NCBI GenBank assembly: GCA_015066805.1
Contig: SVNP01000005.1
Span: forward strand, 1-64,000
Length of the DNA: 64,000 nucleotides
Direction: 5' to 3'
Source: Ruminococcus sp.
GTDB lineage: Bacteria > Bacillota > Clostridia > Oscillospirales > Ruminococcaceae
The position numbers and the translations under genes were made by a program. This document shows positions 19,770-28,810 of the stretch, piece after piece. The notes beneath the pieces were generated by a model. The model did not search any database and had not been told where the DNA came from. It saw only the letters and a list, made by a program, of their open reading frames with translations. Numbering within the stretch: position 1 is the stretch's first letter; every line of letters starts with the position of its first letter.

Positions 19770-20015
19770 ATGGATAACGAGAGAATGAGCAATGCCGATA
19801 TGGTGCAGTACTGCAATGAGGCTCTGGCATGGGAGGAACTGGGTCCCATCGACATCATGTTTTTTGATACCGTCAAGCGCATTATTCTGGGTGAGCTGAG
19901 CGTCTCCGAGGCTGAGGATATGGAGACGATCTTTGATCAGGAAGGTTTCTTTAATGAAACCGAAACCACCGGTGATTACTATAATCCCGAACCCGACAGC
20001 TCCATCCAGTTCTGA
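19770..20015 (+). CDS. Small acidic protein of unknown function
   Basis: The 81-residue, strongly acidic protein (N-terminus MDNERMSNADMVQYC, C-terminus rich in Asp, Glu and Pro) lies between infB and rbfA. GGAGGATAATC precedes its ATG and codon use matches its neighbours, so it is probably translated. There are no cysteine pairs, membrane segments or recognisable domain. The location suggests a role linked to ribosome assembly or initiation, but that is only association. Confidence 0.65.
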   Translation: MDNERMSNADMVQYCNEALAWEELGPIDIMFFDTVKRIILGELSVSEAEDMETIFDQEGFFNETETTGDYYNPEPDSSIQF

Positions 20016-20050
20016 GGAACGGATGCGGCTGTGATCCGAAAGGAGAAACC

Positions 20051-20431
20051 ATGGCTGGATTTAAAATCGGGCGTGTATCCGAGGATATCCTTCGGGAGCT
20101 GACAGCAATTCTGCCAACCCTGAAGGACCCCCGTATCGCCCCGTTGTTGACCATTGTGCGTATCGAGCTGGCAGGAGATATGGGCCATTGCAAGGTCTAT
20201 GTTTCCGCCATGGATGGCATCGAAGTCGCACGGGAATCCTGCGAGGGTCTGCGTTCGGCAGCAGGGTATATCCGCAGAGAACTGTTTGCACGGCTTGACC
20301 TGCGGAAATCCCCGCAGCTGCACTTTATCCCCGATGATTCCATTGCTTATGCGGCAGATATCAGCGAAAAGCTGAATGATCTCGGACTGATCGGCGGCGC
20401 ACCCCGCACGTCCGATCAGAAAGAGCCCTGA
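20051..20431 (+). CDS. rbfA: 30S ribosome-binding factor RbfA
   Basis: The 126-residue KH-fold protein, needed for 16S 5'-end maturation and cold adaptation, shows the family pattern KIGRVSEDILRELTAIL, KDPRIAPLLTIVRIELAGD and LHFIPDDSIAYAADI. AAAGGAGAAACC precedes the ATG. The order infB-rbfA-nrnA-truB-ribF is conserved apart from the small ORF before it. Confidence 0.94.
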   Translation: MAGFKIGRVSEDILRELTAILPTLKDPRIAPLLTIVRIELAGDMGHCKVYVSAMDGIEVARESCEGLRSAAGYIRRELFARLDLRKSPQLHFIPDDSIAYAADISEKLNDLGLIGGAPRTSDQKEP

Positions 20432-20492
20432 AACCACGGAAAACAGGGTGCGGTGTTTCCCCCCTGTTTTCGTATGCGGAGGAACGCTTTTG

Positions 20493-21452
20493 ATGAACTT
20501 GCTCAATACCGAACAGGCTGCAGCATTTCTGCGCGGCTGCTCTGATGTGCATATTCTGATTCACCGTTCGCCGGATGGCGATTGTATCGGCAGCGGTTAC
20601 GCATTGTATGCGGTGCTGCGTGCCATGGGCATCCGTGCACGGGTGTGCTGTGATGACCCGATTCCCCCTATGTACCGTTTTCTGACCGAGGATGCTGCGT
20701 TTGAGGATTTTGAGCCTCAAACCGTCATTGCGGTGGATGTTGCAGATTTGCAGCTATTGGGGGGGCTGCGTGAACAATATGAAGGCCGCATTGATCTTTG
20801 CATCGACCATCATATTTCCAATACCGGTTATGCCAAAAGCAATTACTGGAACCCTGAAGCCTCTGCTGCCTGCGAGGTGCTGTATGCCTTGTTCAAGGCC
20901 ATGCAGCTTACTTTGACAGAGCAGATCGCCATGTGCCTGTATACGGGCATGGCAACCGATACCGGCTGCTTCAAATTCAGCAATGCCGGTGCAGAAACCT
21001 TTGCTGCCGTTGCTGATCTGAAACGCAGCTTTGATCTGCCCTATGCCAGCCTGAACCGGCTGCTGTTTGATGTGAAATCCAAAGGCCGCATGGCATTGGA
21101 TGCCCGTCTGATGCAATCTGTGCGGATGTCTGCGGATGATCGTGTGGCACTGCTGTATCTGCCTTATGCGTGGATGGAGGAGCTGAAGGTTTCATCCGAT
21201 GAAACCGATGGTGTTTCCAATCTGCCGCTGCAGATCGCAGGGGTGGAGATCGGTATTCTGGTAAAAGAACAGTCCGAAGGTGGCTATCGTGTTTCCATGC
21301 GTGCCGGAGATCATGCTGATGTATCTGCCATCTGCCGACAATTTGGCGGCGGCGGTCATGTCAAGGCAGGGGGCTGTTCCATTGCCGAAGGTCAGTCGGA
21401 TGCTGTCTGCAATATGCTGATGGCTGCTGCGGAGGCAACGTTGCAATCATGA
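20493..21452 (+). CDS. nrnA: Bifunctional oligoribonuclease / PAP phosphatase (DHH family)
   Basis: The 319-residue DHH/DHHA1 phosphoesterase degrades nanoRNA and 3'-phosphoadenosine 5'-phosphate. Motifs are HRSPDGDCIGSG, VDVADLQLL, the signature DHHISNTGY, and the DHHA1 motif GGGGHVKAGG at the C-terminus. The ATG at 20493 follows GGAGGA by nine bases; a longer reading from 20448 has no such support. Its stop overlaps the truB start by four bases. Confidence 0.93.
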   Translation: MNLLNTEQAAAFLRGCSDVHILIHRSPDGDCIGSGYALYAVLRAMGIRARVCCDDPIPPMYRFLTEDAAFEDFEPQTVIAVDVADLQLLGGLREQYEGRIDLCIDHHISNTGYAKSNYWNPEASAACEVLYALFKAMQLTLTEQIAMCLYTGMATDTGCFKFSNAGAETFAAVADLKRSFDLPYASLNRLLFDVKSKGRMALDARLMQSVRMSADDRVALLYLPYAWMEELKVSSDETDGVSNLPLQIAGVEIGILVKEQSEGGYRVSMRAGDHADVSAICRQFGGGGHVKAGGCSIAEGQSDAVCNMLMAAAEATLQS

Positions 21453-22351
21453 GTATCAGCGGTGTTCTTGTCATGAACAAACCCGCAGGCTTCACTTCTT
21501 TTGATGTGATCGCAAAGCTGCGGGGTATTCTCAAGATCCGCAGGCTGGGGCACACGGGCACACTGGATCCCATGGCGGAAGGCGTGCTGCCTGTGCTGGT
21601 TGGCTCTGCTACCAAGGCCTGCGATATTTTGCCGGATGAAACCAAGGCGTATCGTGCCGGGTTCCGGCTGGGTTGTGTCACCGATACCCAGGACAGCACA
21701 GGAACAGTGCTTGCCACATCGGAGGTTACTGTTTCCGAAGAACAGCTTACGGCGGTTCTGGCTGAATTTGTAGGAGAGTTGCAGCAGATCCCACCTATGT
21801 ATTCTGCTGTGCAGATTGACGGCAAACGGCTGTATGATCTGGCACGGGAAGGCAAAACCGTAGAGCGTCCCGCAAGAACGGTCTTTGTGCAGTCCCTGCG
21901 TCTGCGTTCTTATGATCCGCAGACAGGGGAGGGCAGTGTGGAGATCGCTTGCGGTAAGGGTACCTATGTGCGTACCATTCTTCATGATGTGGGACAGCGG
22001 CTGGGCTGCGGCGGATGTATGACCTCACTGGTGCGTACCGCTGCCTGCGGCTTTACGCTGGAACAAAGCCATGGCTTTGCCGATGTGGAACAGATCATGG
22101 CGGAAGGCAGACTGGCTGAGGTTTTATTTCCCACTGCCGCATTGTTTGCCTCCCTGCCCAAGCTGAGACTCAGCGAAGGACAGGCAAAGGCTTATCGGAA
22201 CGGTGTAAAGCTTTCACTGCAGCGGCTTCATGATGTGACTGCGGCAGAGAGATATACGGTTTATGATCCTGCGGGAGTGTTCATCGGTCTGGCGGAAACC
22301 GACCGTGATGCACAAGTGCTGCGGGTGTTCAAGACTTTTGAGGAACGATGA
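21449..22351 (+). CDS. truB: tRNA pseudouridine(55) synthase
   Basis: The 300-residue enzyme makes psi55 in the T-loop of tRNAs. The N-terminus GVLVMNKPAGFTSFD, the catalytic motif GHTGTLDPMAEGVLPV with its nucleophilic Asp, and IPPMYSAVQIDGKRLY are all intact. Translation is coupled to nrnA by an ATGA overlap, and the gene is followed after one base by ribF. Confidence 0.95.
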   Translation: MSISGVLVMNKPAGFTSFDVIAKLRGILKIRRLGHTGTLDPMAEGVLPVLVGSATKACDILPDETKAYRAGFRLGCVTDTQDSTGTVLATSEVTVSEEQLTAVLAEFVGELQQIPPMYSAVQIDGKRLYDLAREGKTVERPARTVFVQSLRLRSYDPQTGEGSVEIACGKGTYVRTILHDVGQRLGCGGCMTSLVRTAACGFTLEQSHGFADVEQIMAEGRLAEVLFPTAALFASLPKLRLSEGQAKAYRNGVKLSLQRLHDVTAAERYTVYDPAGVFIGLAETDRDAQVLRVFKTFEER

Positions 22352-22352
22352 T

Positions 22353-23270
22353 ATGAAGCAGGAAACGCAATCCCAAAAACAACGTATTGTAGCCGCATTG
22401 GGTGTGTTCGACGGTGTGCATCTGGGGCATCGCAGAGTGCTGGCACAGGCAGTGTCACTGGGGCAATGCCATGTGGTCACCTTTGCGGTGGAAACGATGC
22501 CCGGTAAGCAGGGCAGAACCCTGCGCTATCTGTATGATAACAAGCAGCGGAAACATCTGCTGCTGCAATGCGGCGTACAGGCTGTGTATCCGCTCTCTTT
22601 CTCGGAGATCCATACTCTGGATGGCGATGCCTTCTGTACCCGTATTCTCAAGGAGCGTCTGCATGTGGATACCGTAGTCTGCGGCGAGGATTTCCGCTTT
22701 GGAAAACACGCTGCCTGCAATACGGATGATCTGGTGCGGCTGGGACAGCGGCATGGCTTTCAGGTAGAGCTGGTGCCTCGTATCTGTGATACGGATGGCA
22801 GCCCTATTTCTTCCGCAAAAATCCGCTTTTTGCTGGAAAGCGGACAGATCGGTGCGGTAAACCGTTTGCTGGGCAACGATTATCGTATTATAAAGCGTGT
22901 GGAAACGGGCAACCGTATTGGCCGTACCATGGGCTTCCCTACTGCCAATCAATCCTTTGAGCCATGGCAGTGTGTACCGTGCTTCGGCGTATATGCTTCC
23001 GTGGCGGAAATCAACGATGTATGTGTGCCGGCCATTACCAATATCGGTACACGTCCCACGGTAACGGGCGGCTCCATGCCCATTGCTGAAACCCATCTAC
23101 TGGATTGGAGCGGCGAGCTGGTAGGCAAACGGCTTACGGTAACGCTGCAGCGGTTTATGCGTCCGGAATCCCGTTTTCCTTCGGTGGATGCCCTTTCCGC
23201 ACAGATTCAGGAGGATATCAAACACCGCCGTGCTATGCTGCCTGAAAGTGACACGGAATATTTCGACTGA
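22353..23270 (+). CDS. ribF: Bifunctional riboflavin kinase / FMN adenylyltransferase
   Basis: The 305-residue enzyme converts riboflavin to FMN and FAD. The N-terminal nucleotidyltransferase domain has GVFDGVHLGHRRVL and CGEDFRFGKHA; the C-terminal kinase domain has GRTMGFPTANQ and TNIGTRPTV. The ATG at 22353 matches the family N-terminus. It is the last gene of the operon. rpsO, which often follows, is absent, and I see no convincing terminator in 23271-23360. Confidence 0.94.
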   Translation: MKQETQSQKQRIVAALGVFDGVHLGHRRVLAQAVSLGQCHVVTFAVETMPGKQGRTLRYLYDNKQRKHLLLQCGVQAVYPLSFSEIHTLDGDAFCTRILKERLHVDTVVCGEDFRFGKHAACNTDDLVRLGQRHGFQVELVPRICDTDGSPISSAKIRFLLESGQIGAVNRLLGNDYRIIKRVETGNRIGRTMGFPTANQSFEPWQCVPCFGVYASVAEINDVCVPAITNIGTRPTVTGGSMPIAETHLLDWSGELVGKRLTVTLQRFMRPESRFPSVDALSAQIQEDIKHRRAMLPESDTEYFD

Positions 23271-23360
23271 TAATTTCGTTGGATATACACGAAGTTTTCA
23301 CATGGACAGACTACAATATGACAGTACGCTCACAAATTGTAAGATGAAAGGATGAACGCA

Positions 23361-24368
23361 ATGATTGAAGTGCGGAATCTGACCAAGCATTATGGCGATA
23401 AACGCGCGGTCAATGATATCAGCTTCACTGTAAATGACGGCGAGATCTTAGGATTCCTCGGCCCTAACGGTGCAGGTAAATCCACTACCATGAATATGCT
23501 GACCGGATATATTTCTTCTACATCGGGTCAGGCTCTTATCAATGGTGTGGATATTCTGGAAAATCCCATTCGCGCCAAATCGTATATCGGCTACCTGCCG
23601 GAGCTGCCCCCGCTGTATCTGGATATGACAGTAAAGGGCTATCTCAACTATATCTATGATCTGAAAAAGTGCAAGCTGCCCCGTCGTGCCCATCTTAACG
23701 AGGTTATGGCACTGTGCAAGGTGCATGATGTGCAGGATCGAATCATCAAGAATCTTTCCAAGGGTTATAAGCAGCGTGTGGGTCTGGCACAGGCATTGGT
23801 GGGCAATCCTCCCGTGCTGATTCTGGATGAGCCTACCGTTGGTCTGGATCCCAAGCAGATCCTTGAGATCCGTACCCTGATCAAAAAGCTGGGAAAAAAC
23901 CATACTGTTATCCTTTCTTCTCACATTCTCAGCGAGATCCAGGCAGTGTGTGACCGTATCATCATCATCAACCGCGGTACCATTGCTGCCCATGATACCA
24001 CCGATAACCTCTCCAAGAACATTTCTACCGATCACCGCATCATTGCCCGTATTGAGGGCCCCCGTGAGCAGATCGTAAAGGCATTGCGTAATATTAACGG
24101 CATCAAGTATTGCCGTGCGGATATGGAACGTGAGCCCGGCGTATATGAGTATGAGCTGGAGGCAGTCGCAGGCTCCGATATCCGTCGTCCTTTGTTCAGC
24201 ATTCTCTCCGAAAACGGCTGGCCGCTGCTGATGCTCCGTTCTGCCGAGATGACGCTGGAGGATGTGTTCCTCAAGATCACCATGGGCGAGGGCATTACCG
24301 TGCCTTCCACGCCAGCGAATGCTGCAGCAGAAGCTCAGCCTGCAAAAGAGAACGGAGGTAACGAATAA
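23361..24368 (+). CDS. ABC transporter ATP-binding protein (GldA/CcmA type)
   Basis: The 335-residue ATPase has Walker A GPNGAGKST, signature LSKGYKQRVGLAQ, Walker B LILDEPTVGLDP and the H-loop SSH. A C-terminal extension (about 215-335) ends in Ala/Pro-rich sequence. It resembles GldA of gliding bacteria and ABC-2 exporter ATPases generally. The ATG at 23361 lies nine bases after GAAAGGA. Its stop overlaps the permease start, and the permease and two accessory proteins follow. The substrate is unknown. Confidence 0.9.
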   Translation: MIEVRNLTKHYGDKRAVNDISFTVNDGEILGFLGPNGAGKSTTMNMLTGYISSTSGQALINGVDILENPIRAKSYIGYLPELPPLYLDMTVKGYLNYIYDLKKCKLPRRAHLNEVMALCKVHDVQDRIIKNLSKGYKQRVGLAQALVGNPPVLILDEPTVGLDPKQILEIRTLIKKLGKNHTVILSSHILSEIQAVCDRIIIINRGTIAAHDTTDNLSKNISTDHRIIARIEGPREQIVKALRNINGIKYCRADMEREPGVYEYELEAVAGSDIRRPLFSILSENGWPLLMLRSAEMTLEDVFLKITMGEGITVPSTPANAAAEAQPAKENGGNE

Positions 24369-25072
24369 TGGGTGCGATTTTCAGACGTGAGATCGGTGCG
24401 TATTTTACCTCCGGTGTCGCATATATCTTCCTTGCCGTGTTCTGGCTGTTCAGCGGCTATTTCTTCTACGGCTCCTGTCTGGCATATGCCACCACCGATA
24501 TGTCCGGTATGTTCCAGAGCATGTTTATGATCTGCGTGTTCCTGATCCCCATTCTGACCATGAGATTGTTCAGTGAGGAGAAAAAGCAGAAGACCGAGCA
24601 AGGTCTGCTGACAGCTCCCGTTAGTCTGGCGGAGATCGTTCTGGGCAAGTATCTGGCTGCGCTGGCGCTGTATACCATTGGTATCACTATGCCTTTCCTG
24701 TATGCACTGATCCTCAGCAGCTACGGCAGCGTGGAGTGGGGCATTGTGTTTGCGAATTTCCTGGCACAATTGCTGCTGGGTATGGCGTTCATCTCTGTAG
24801 GTGCGCTGATCTCCGCTTTGACGGAAAACCAGATCGCATCTGCTGTGCTGAGCTTTGTTGTACTGATGGCTCTGTACATGATCGACATGATCGCAAGCAA
24901 CATTTCCTGGCAGTGGCTGGCAAAGCTGCTGATGTCCCTGTCCTTCTATACCCGTTATTATTCCGTGACCTGTGGCTTGTTCAATGTGACCACTGTCCTG
25001 TTCTATCTCAGCGTTGCGGTGATCTTCAATTATCTGACCATCCGTGTGTTTGAACGCAGACGCTGGAGCTGA
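24368..25072 (+). CDS. ABC-2 type permease (GldF-like)
   Basis: The 234-residue protein has about six hydrophobic segments: GVAYIFLAVFWLFSGYFFYG, MFMICVFLIPILTMR, YLAALALYTIGITMPFLYAL, LLLGMAFISVGALISAL, IASAVLSFVVLMALYMIDMI and the final FYLSVAVIFNYLTI. The motif RLFSEEKKQKTEQGLLTAPV after the second segment is typical of ABC-2/GldF permeases. It starts within the last codon of the ATPase gene. Confidence 0.9.
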   Translation: MGAIFRREIGAYFTSGVAYIFLAVFWLFSGYFFYGSCLAYATTDMSGMFQSMFMICVFLIPILTMRLFSEEKKQKTEQGLLTAPVSLAEIVLGKYLAALALYTIGITMPFLYALILSSYGSVEWGIVFANFLAQLLLGMAFISVGALISALTENQIASAVLSFVVLMALYMIDMIASNISWQWLAKLLMSLSFYTRYYSVTCGLFNVTTVLFYLSVAVIFNYLTIRVFERRRWS

Positions 25073-25086
25073 GGAGGTGTTTTTCC

Positions 25087-26700
25087 ATGAGTAAGAAAGA
25101 AACAAAGCAGGCAGTGGATGAAACCACTGCGGCAAAGAGCAAAAAGGAAACGCTCACCCCCGAACAGGAGCGTGAACGTGCCCTGAAGCGTGTCAAGCGC
25201 ATGAAAAAGCTGAAGTACGGTACACTGGCAACTGTGCTGACTGCCCTGTTTGTGGCAGCAGTCGTTGTGGTGAATATTATTGTGGGTGTGCTGAATGACC
25301 GCTACCACTGGAATATTGACCTGACTTCCTCCGGCTTGTATGAGATCGACGAGCAGACTGTGACCTACCTGAATCAGCTGCAGACCGATATTGAGCTGGT
25401 GGTGCTGGCGGATGAAGCCGAGTTCCAGTCCGTGTCCATGTTCAAGGTCATTGATGAGACCCTGAACCGCTTTAAGGCAGAGGGCAACGGTCATATCAGT
25501 GTGGAATACCTGAACATGACCAAGAATCCCGAGGCTGTAAAGAAGTATTCCGCAAACTATAACGGCGAGTTCAAGGATGGCGACATTATCGTTGCTTCCA
25601 AGAATCTTGTGCGTGTGGTTGCCTTTGATGACGTGATCCACACCGAGCAGAGCATTGATTATGCTACCTACTCCTATGTGTATAATTACACCTTTATCGG
25701 TGAGCAATCTCTGCTGGCAGCCATTATGGGCGTTACCGAGCTGAATCCCATTCATGTGGCACTGCTGGCAACACTGGGCGGCGAAACCATCTACCATGGC
25801 TACGATGCTTACAATTACAGAAGCATCAAGGAGCTGCTGGAGAAGAATAACTATCAGTGCACCGAAATGGATGTGACCAAGGATGTACTGGATCCTTCCA
25901 AGTATGAGATGGCTGTACTTTGCGCTCCCATGAACGACCTGACTCAGGCACAGATCGATCAGTTGTCAGAATTCCTGTACAATGAGGGCAACTACGAGCG
26001 TAAGCTGTTGTATTTCGCAAGCCCCTTCCAGACTGAGACCCCCAATCTGGACGCATTTTTGGAAACATGGGGTATCTCCGTGGGCAAATCTCTGGTGTAT
26101 GATAACACCGCCGGTAACTATGTGTACACTGCACTGGATATGATGAAGGAGATTCCCTCCGTTACTTTGACCGACAGTGCCTATGCCGATAAGCTGGCCA
26201 ATAAGAAGCTGCCCATCGTGGCACCTATGTGCCGCCCCTTGGAGCTGCTCTTTGAAAGCAATTCCGGCAGAACCACCGATGCCCTGCTGGTTACCGGTGA
26301 AACTGCCTATCTGACACCTCTGACTACGAAAGAGGATGAGGATTCTTCCAATGAAAAGGTAGAAACCGGCTCCTTTATCGTGGCGGCACTGGGTCACCAG
26401 CACAATACCGTCAGCTCGGAAACCTTTACCAGTTCCGTTGCTGTATTTGGCTCCTGGTTTGTAGATGCAAATGTCATTGAGGAGCGTTCCTACAACAATG
26501 CCGATTACTTTGTTACTGTGGTCAATACCATGTGTGATAAAGAAAACACCGTTACCATTGCAGAGAAATCTTTGGACACTACCACCATTACCATTACCGA
26601 TGCACAGGTCAAAACGACCCGCAACATCGTGGTGATCATCATTCCTCTGCTGGTAGCGGCCGCGGGCGTTGTGGTTTATATAAGGAGAAAGAACCGATGA
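25087..26700 (+). CDS. GldG-like ABC transporter accessory protein
   Basis: The 537-residue protein starts with a charged cytoplasmic segment (about 1-38) and a transmembrane helix (TLATVLTALFVAAVVVVNII). A large extracytoplasmic region matches the ABC_transp_aux/GldG pattern (NRYHWNIDLTSSGLYEID-like start, LNRFKAEGNGHISVEYLNM). A second helix near the C-terminus (VVIIIPLLVAAAGVVVYI) is followed by RRKNR. GGAGGTG precedes the ATG. Its stop overlaps the next gene by four bases. Confidence 0.85.
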   Translation: MSKKETKQAVDETTAAKSKKETLTPEQERERALKRVKRMKKLKYGTLATVLTALFVAAVVVVNIIVGVLNDRYHWNIDLTSSGLYEIDEQTVTYLNQLQTDIELVVLADEAEFQSVSMFKVIDETLNRFKAEGNGHISVEYLNMTKNPEAVKKYSANYNGEFKDGDIIVASKNLVRVVAFDDVIHTEQSIDYATYSYVYNYTFIGEQSLLAAIMGVTELNPIHVALLATLGGETIYHGYDAYNYRSIKELLEKNNYQCTEMDVTKDVLDPSKYEMAVLCAPMNDLTQAQIDQLSEFLYNEGNYERKLLYFASPFQTETPNLDAFLETWGISVGKSLVYDNTAGNYVYTALDMMKEIPSVTLTDSAYADKLANKKLPIVAPMCRPLELLFESNSGRTTDALLVTGETAYLTPLTTKEDEDSSNEKVETGSFIVAALGHQHNTVSSETFTSSVAVFGSWFVDANVIEERSYNNADYFVTVVNTMCDKENTVTIAEKSLDTTTITITDAQVKTTRNIVVIIIPLLVAAAGVVVYIRRKNR

Positions 26701-28379
26701 GCAATACCAAAGATCCCAAGCAGAACCCCGAGCAAGAGCGTACTCTCTCTCCGGAGACGGAAACGCTTATGGATGCCGAGCAGGAGTTTTCCACCTTCAC
26801 TTTCTTTGATGAAGCACAAAATACCAAGCAGAAGAAGGAGAAAAAAGGCGGTCTGAGTAATGGTGCCAAGGCAGTCATCGGCAGTGTGGGCGTTGTAGCT
26901 GTGCTGGGCGGTACCCTTGCTGTACTGAAGCTGACAGAGGAAAAGCCCCCTGTGGAGCAGTCCTCTGCTGTGGAGAACCCAAATGTGGTTGCTCTGTGGT
27001 CGGTGGAAGATGAGGATATTTCTGCTATTTCCGTAGAGCAGCCCAATGGTGAGGATTTTTCCGTGCATCGTGTCATCGAAAAGCAGGAAAGCGTTGATTC
27101 CATGACCGGACAGACCGTAGTGGATGAGGTGGAAAACTACTATCTGGATGGCTATGACGATCTGCCGACCAGCACGGTGGATATTCGTACACTGGCAACC
27201 CGTGTGGCTACTCTGGAGTCTGTGGATATCATCCAGAAGGATACGCCCGAAAGCGACCTTGCCAAATATGGCTTGGATGAACCCATCCGTGTGGTGCTGA
27301 CTGTGGATGATGCAGATGATATCTGCTTCTTGCTGGGCGATATCAGCCCTTCCGCAAGCTACTCTTACCTTTGTGTGGAAGGCGACAACACTGTGTATAC
27401 CGTAAGCAGCAGTTCTGTTTCCCAGTACCGTGTGGATTGGAAGGATTATCTCAGCACCAATGTAACCGAAGAACAGGCAGATGATGATGAGTCCTACATT
27501 GAGGATATTCGTATTGAGCGTGCCGATCTGGATTATGATTTCTATTTTGTATACGATGAGTTCTATGTAGAAAACAGCAGCGGCGGTTCCTCTGCCGTTC
27601 ATGTGATGCAGGAGCCCATCAAGTGTCTGCTCAGTGCCGATAAGGCAGCGGCTGCGACCCATGGCATCTATGCCATGACCGCCAGCCGTGTGGAGTACCC
27701 TCACCCCACCGAGCAGCAGCTAACCGATTGCGGTCTGACCGGTGAAGATTTTGCGGTGCGTGTGGTCAGCAATATCAGCGATGGCAGACGGGTGGAGTTC
27801 CGACTGGGCAAAACCTATGAGGTGGAAACCACCAACGATGCAGGTGAGACGGTAACCGAAACCTATTACTACGGCTATCTGGATTCCGTGGATTGTATTT
27901 ACGGCTTTGCCGCCGATGACATCGTCTACGAGAACCTGAAACCCGAGGATGTCACCTCTAAGATCATTGTGGATACCTATGTATGGGATATTGGCAGATT
28001 GGTCTATACCGCAGGTGATCTGAAGCTGGATTTTGAAGGCATCGGTACCTCCAAGGAGGATTATGTGGTGACCTGTAACGGCCAGGAGGTTGCGACAGAG
28101 CGTTTCCGCTTGCTGTATACCTATCTGTTGAAAACCGCTGCTGAAGATCTGGTGCTGGAGGATGTTACGGTAAGCGGCACACCCATGGCATCCATTTTGC
28201 TGGAACGGCAGGATGGCAAGCGTACCACCAATGTGGCTTTCTATGAGGCAGACGGCATGCGTGCTTATATCGTTGTAGACGGTGAAGTGCGGTTTATGTG
28301 CCGTAAGGCTTATGTCAACACTCTGATCTCGAATATGGAGATCTTCCACACAGACGCAGAATTTACCATGACATGGTAA
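26697..28379 (+). CDS. DUF4340-type membrane-anchored protein
   Basis: The 560-residue protein has an acidic cytoplasmic N-terminus, one transmembrane helix (about 57-75, VIGSVGVVAVLGGTLAVLKL) and a large extracytoplasmic region. Its repeating pattern (YGLDEPIRVVLTVDD, FLLGDISPSASYSYLCVEGD, VYTVSSSSV) is that of DUF4340 proteins, which commonly accompany GldG-like transporters. It is translationally coupled to the GldG-like gene. Function is unknown; it is probably a subunit of the exporter. Confidence 0.8.
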   Translation: MSNTKDPKQNPEQERTLSPETETLMDAEQEFSTFTFFDEAQNTKQKKEKKGGLSNGAKAVIGSVGVVAVLGGTLAVLKLTEEKPPVEQSSAVENPNVVALWSVEDEDISAISVEQPNGEDFSVHRVIEKQESVDSMTGQTVVDEVENYYLDGYDDLPTSTVDIRTLATRVATLESVDIIQKDTPESDLAKYGLDEPIRVVLTVDDADDICFLLGDISPSASYSYLCVEGDNTVYTVSSSSVSQYRVDWKDYLSTNVTEEQADDDESYIEDIRIERADLDYDFYFVYDEFYVENSSGGSSAVHVMQEPIKCLLSADKAAAATHGIYAMTASRVEYPHPTEQQLTDCGLTGEDFAVRVVSNISDGRRVEFRLGKTYEVETTNDAGETVTETYYYGYLDSVDCIYGFAADDIVYENLKPEDVTSKIIVDTYVWDIGRLVYTAGDLKLDFEGIGTSKEDYVVTCNGQEVATERFRLLYTYLLKTAAEDLVLEDVTVSGTPMASILLERQDGKRTTNVAFYEADGMRAYIVVDGEVRFMCRKAYVNTLISNMEIFHTDAEFTMTW

Positions 28380-28405
28380 TCCAACACAACAAGGAGGAAT
28401 TTCCC

Positions 28406-28690
28406 ATGGCAGAACAATTTGTAACCTATAAAGGCAGACCTGTTGTACGCAACGGCAAGACGATCTACTATGGTGATATGGCCAATGAGTATGTGGTGAT
28501 GATGAATGTGATCACCGAAAAGGAGCAGAATGGTGAGATGGTGGCAACGGCAATCAAGTGCTACCTGATGAAGACCGATAAGAATCTGAACCCGATGCAG
28601 GCCATTACCCAGACCAGTGAGCGCAGCTCTTTGCTGGATGCATTGGAGCTGGCATCTGCATGGTTGTCCCGTCAGGAAACCGCAAGCTGA
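28406..28690 (+). CDS. Small conserved-looking protein of unknown function
   Basis: The 94-residue soluble protein (N-terminus MAEQFVTYKGRPVVRNG) has no recognisable domain. AAGGAGGAATTTCCC precedes its ATG, and it is 26 bases downstream of the DUF4340 gene. The terminator at 28707 closes the unit, so it is the last gene of the transporter operon. The pattern of beta-strands followed by a terminal helix (LLDALELASAWL) suggests a compact alpha/beta fold. Confidence 0.7.
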   Translation: MAEQFVTYKGRPVVRNGKTIYYGDMANEYVVMMNVITEKEQNGEMVATAIKCYLMKTDKNLNPMQAITQTSERSSLLDALELASAWLSRQETAS

Positions 28691-28706
28691 AAATGTCATA
28701 AAGACA

Positions 28707-28745
28707 AAACGGTGCAGGATGATATATCCTGCACCGTTTATTACT
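28707..28745 (+). terminator. Intrinsic terminator of the transporter operon
   Basis: AAACGGTGCAGGAT (28707-28720) pairs perfectly with ATCCTGCACCGTTT (28726-28739) around a five-base loop, followed by ATTACTTATT. Confidence 0.9.
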
Positions 28746-28771
28746 TATTCTGAGATGTTTGAAGGGATCGG

Positions 28772-28800
28772 TTGACAAAGAGGATAGAATCTGATACAAT
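28772..28800 (+). promoter_or_regulatory. Strong consensus promoter directed antisense into the phosphoesterase gene
   Basis: TTGACA (28772-28777), a 17-bp spacer and TACAAT (28795-28800). The predicted start near 28806 would produce RNA antisense to the 3' end of the minus-strand gene at 28811-29947. No plus-strand gene is credible downstream before 30037. Confidence 0.55.
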
Positions 28801-28810
28801 GAGCAAGGTG

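Noticed and set aside
23271-23360. Promoter or terminator between ribF and the exporter ATPase
   Set aside because: TTGGAT and TACAAT are 27 bp apart and other pairs are 14 bp or less; no stem with a T-run was found.
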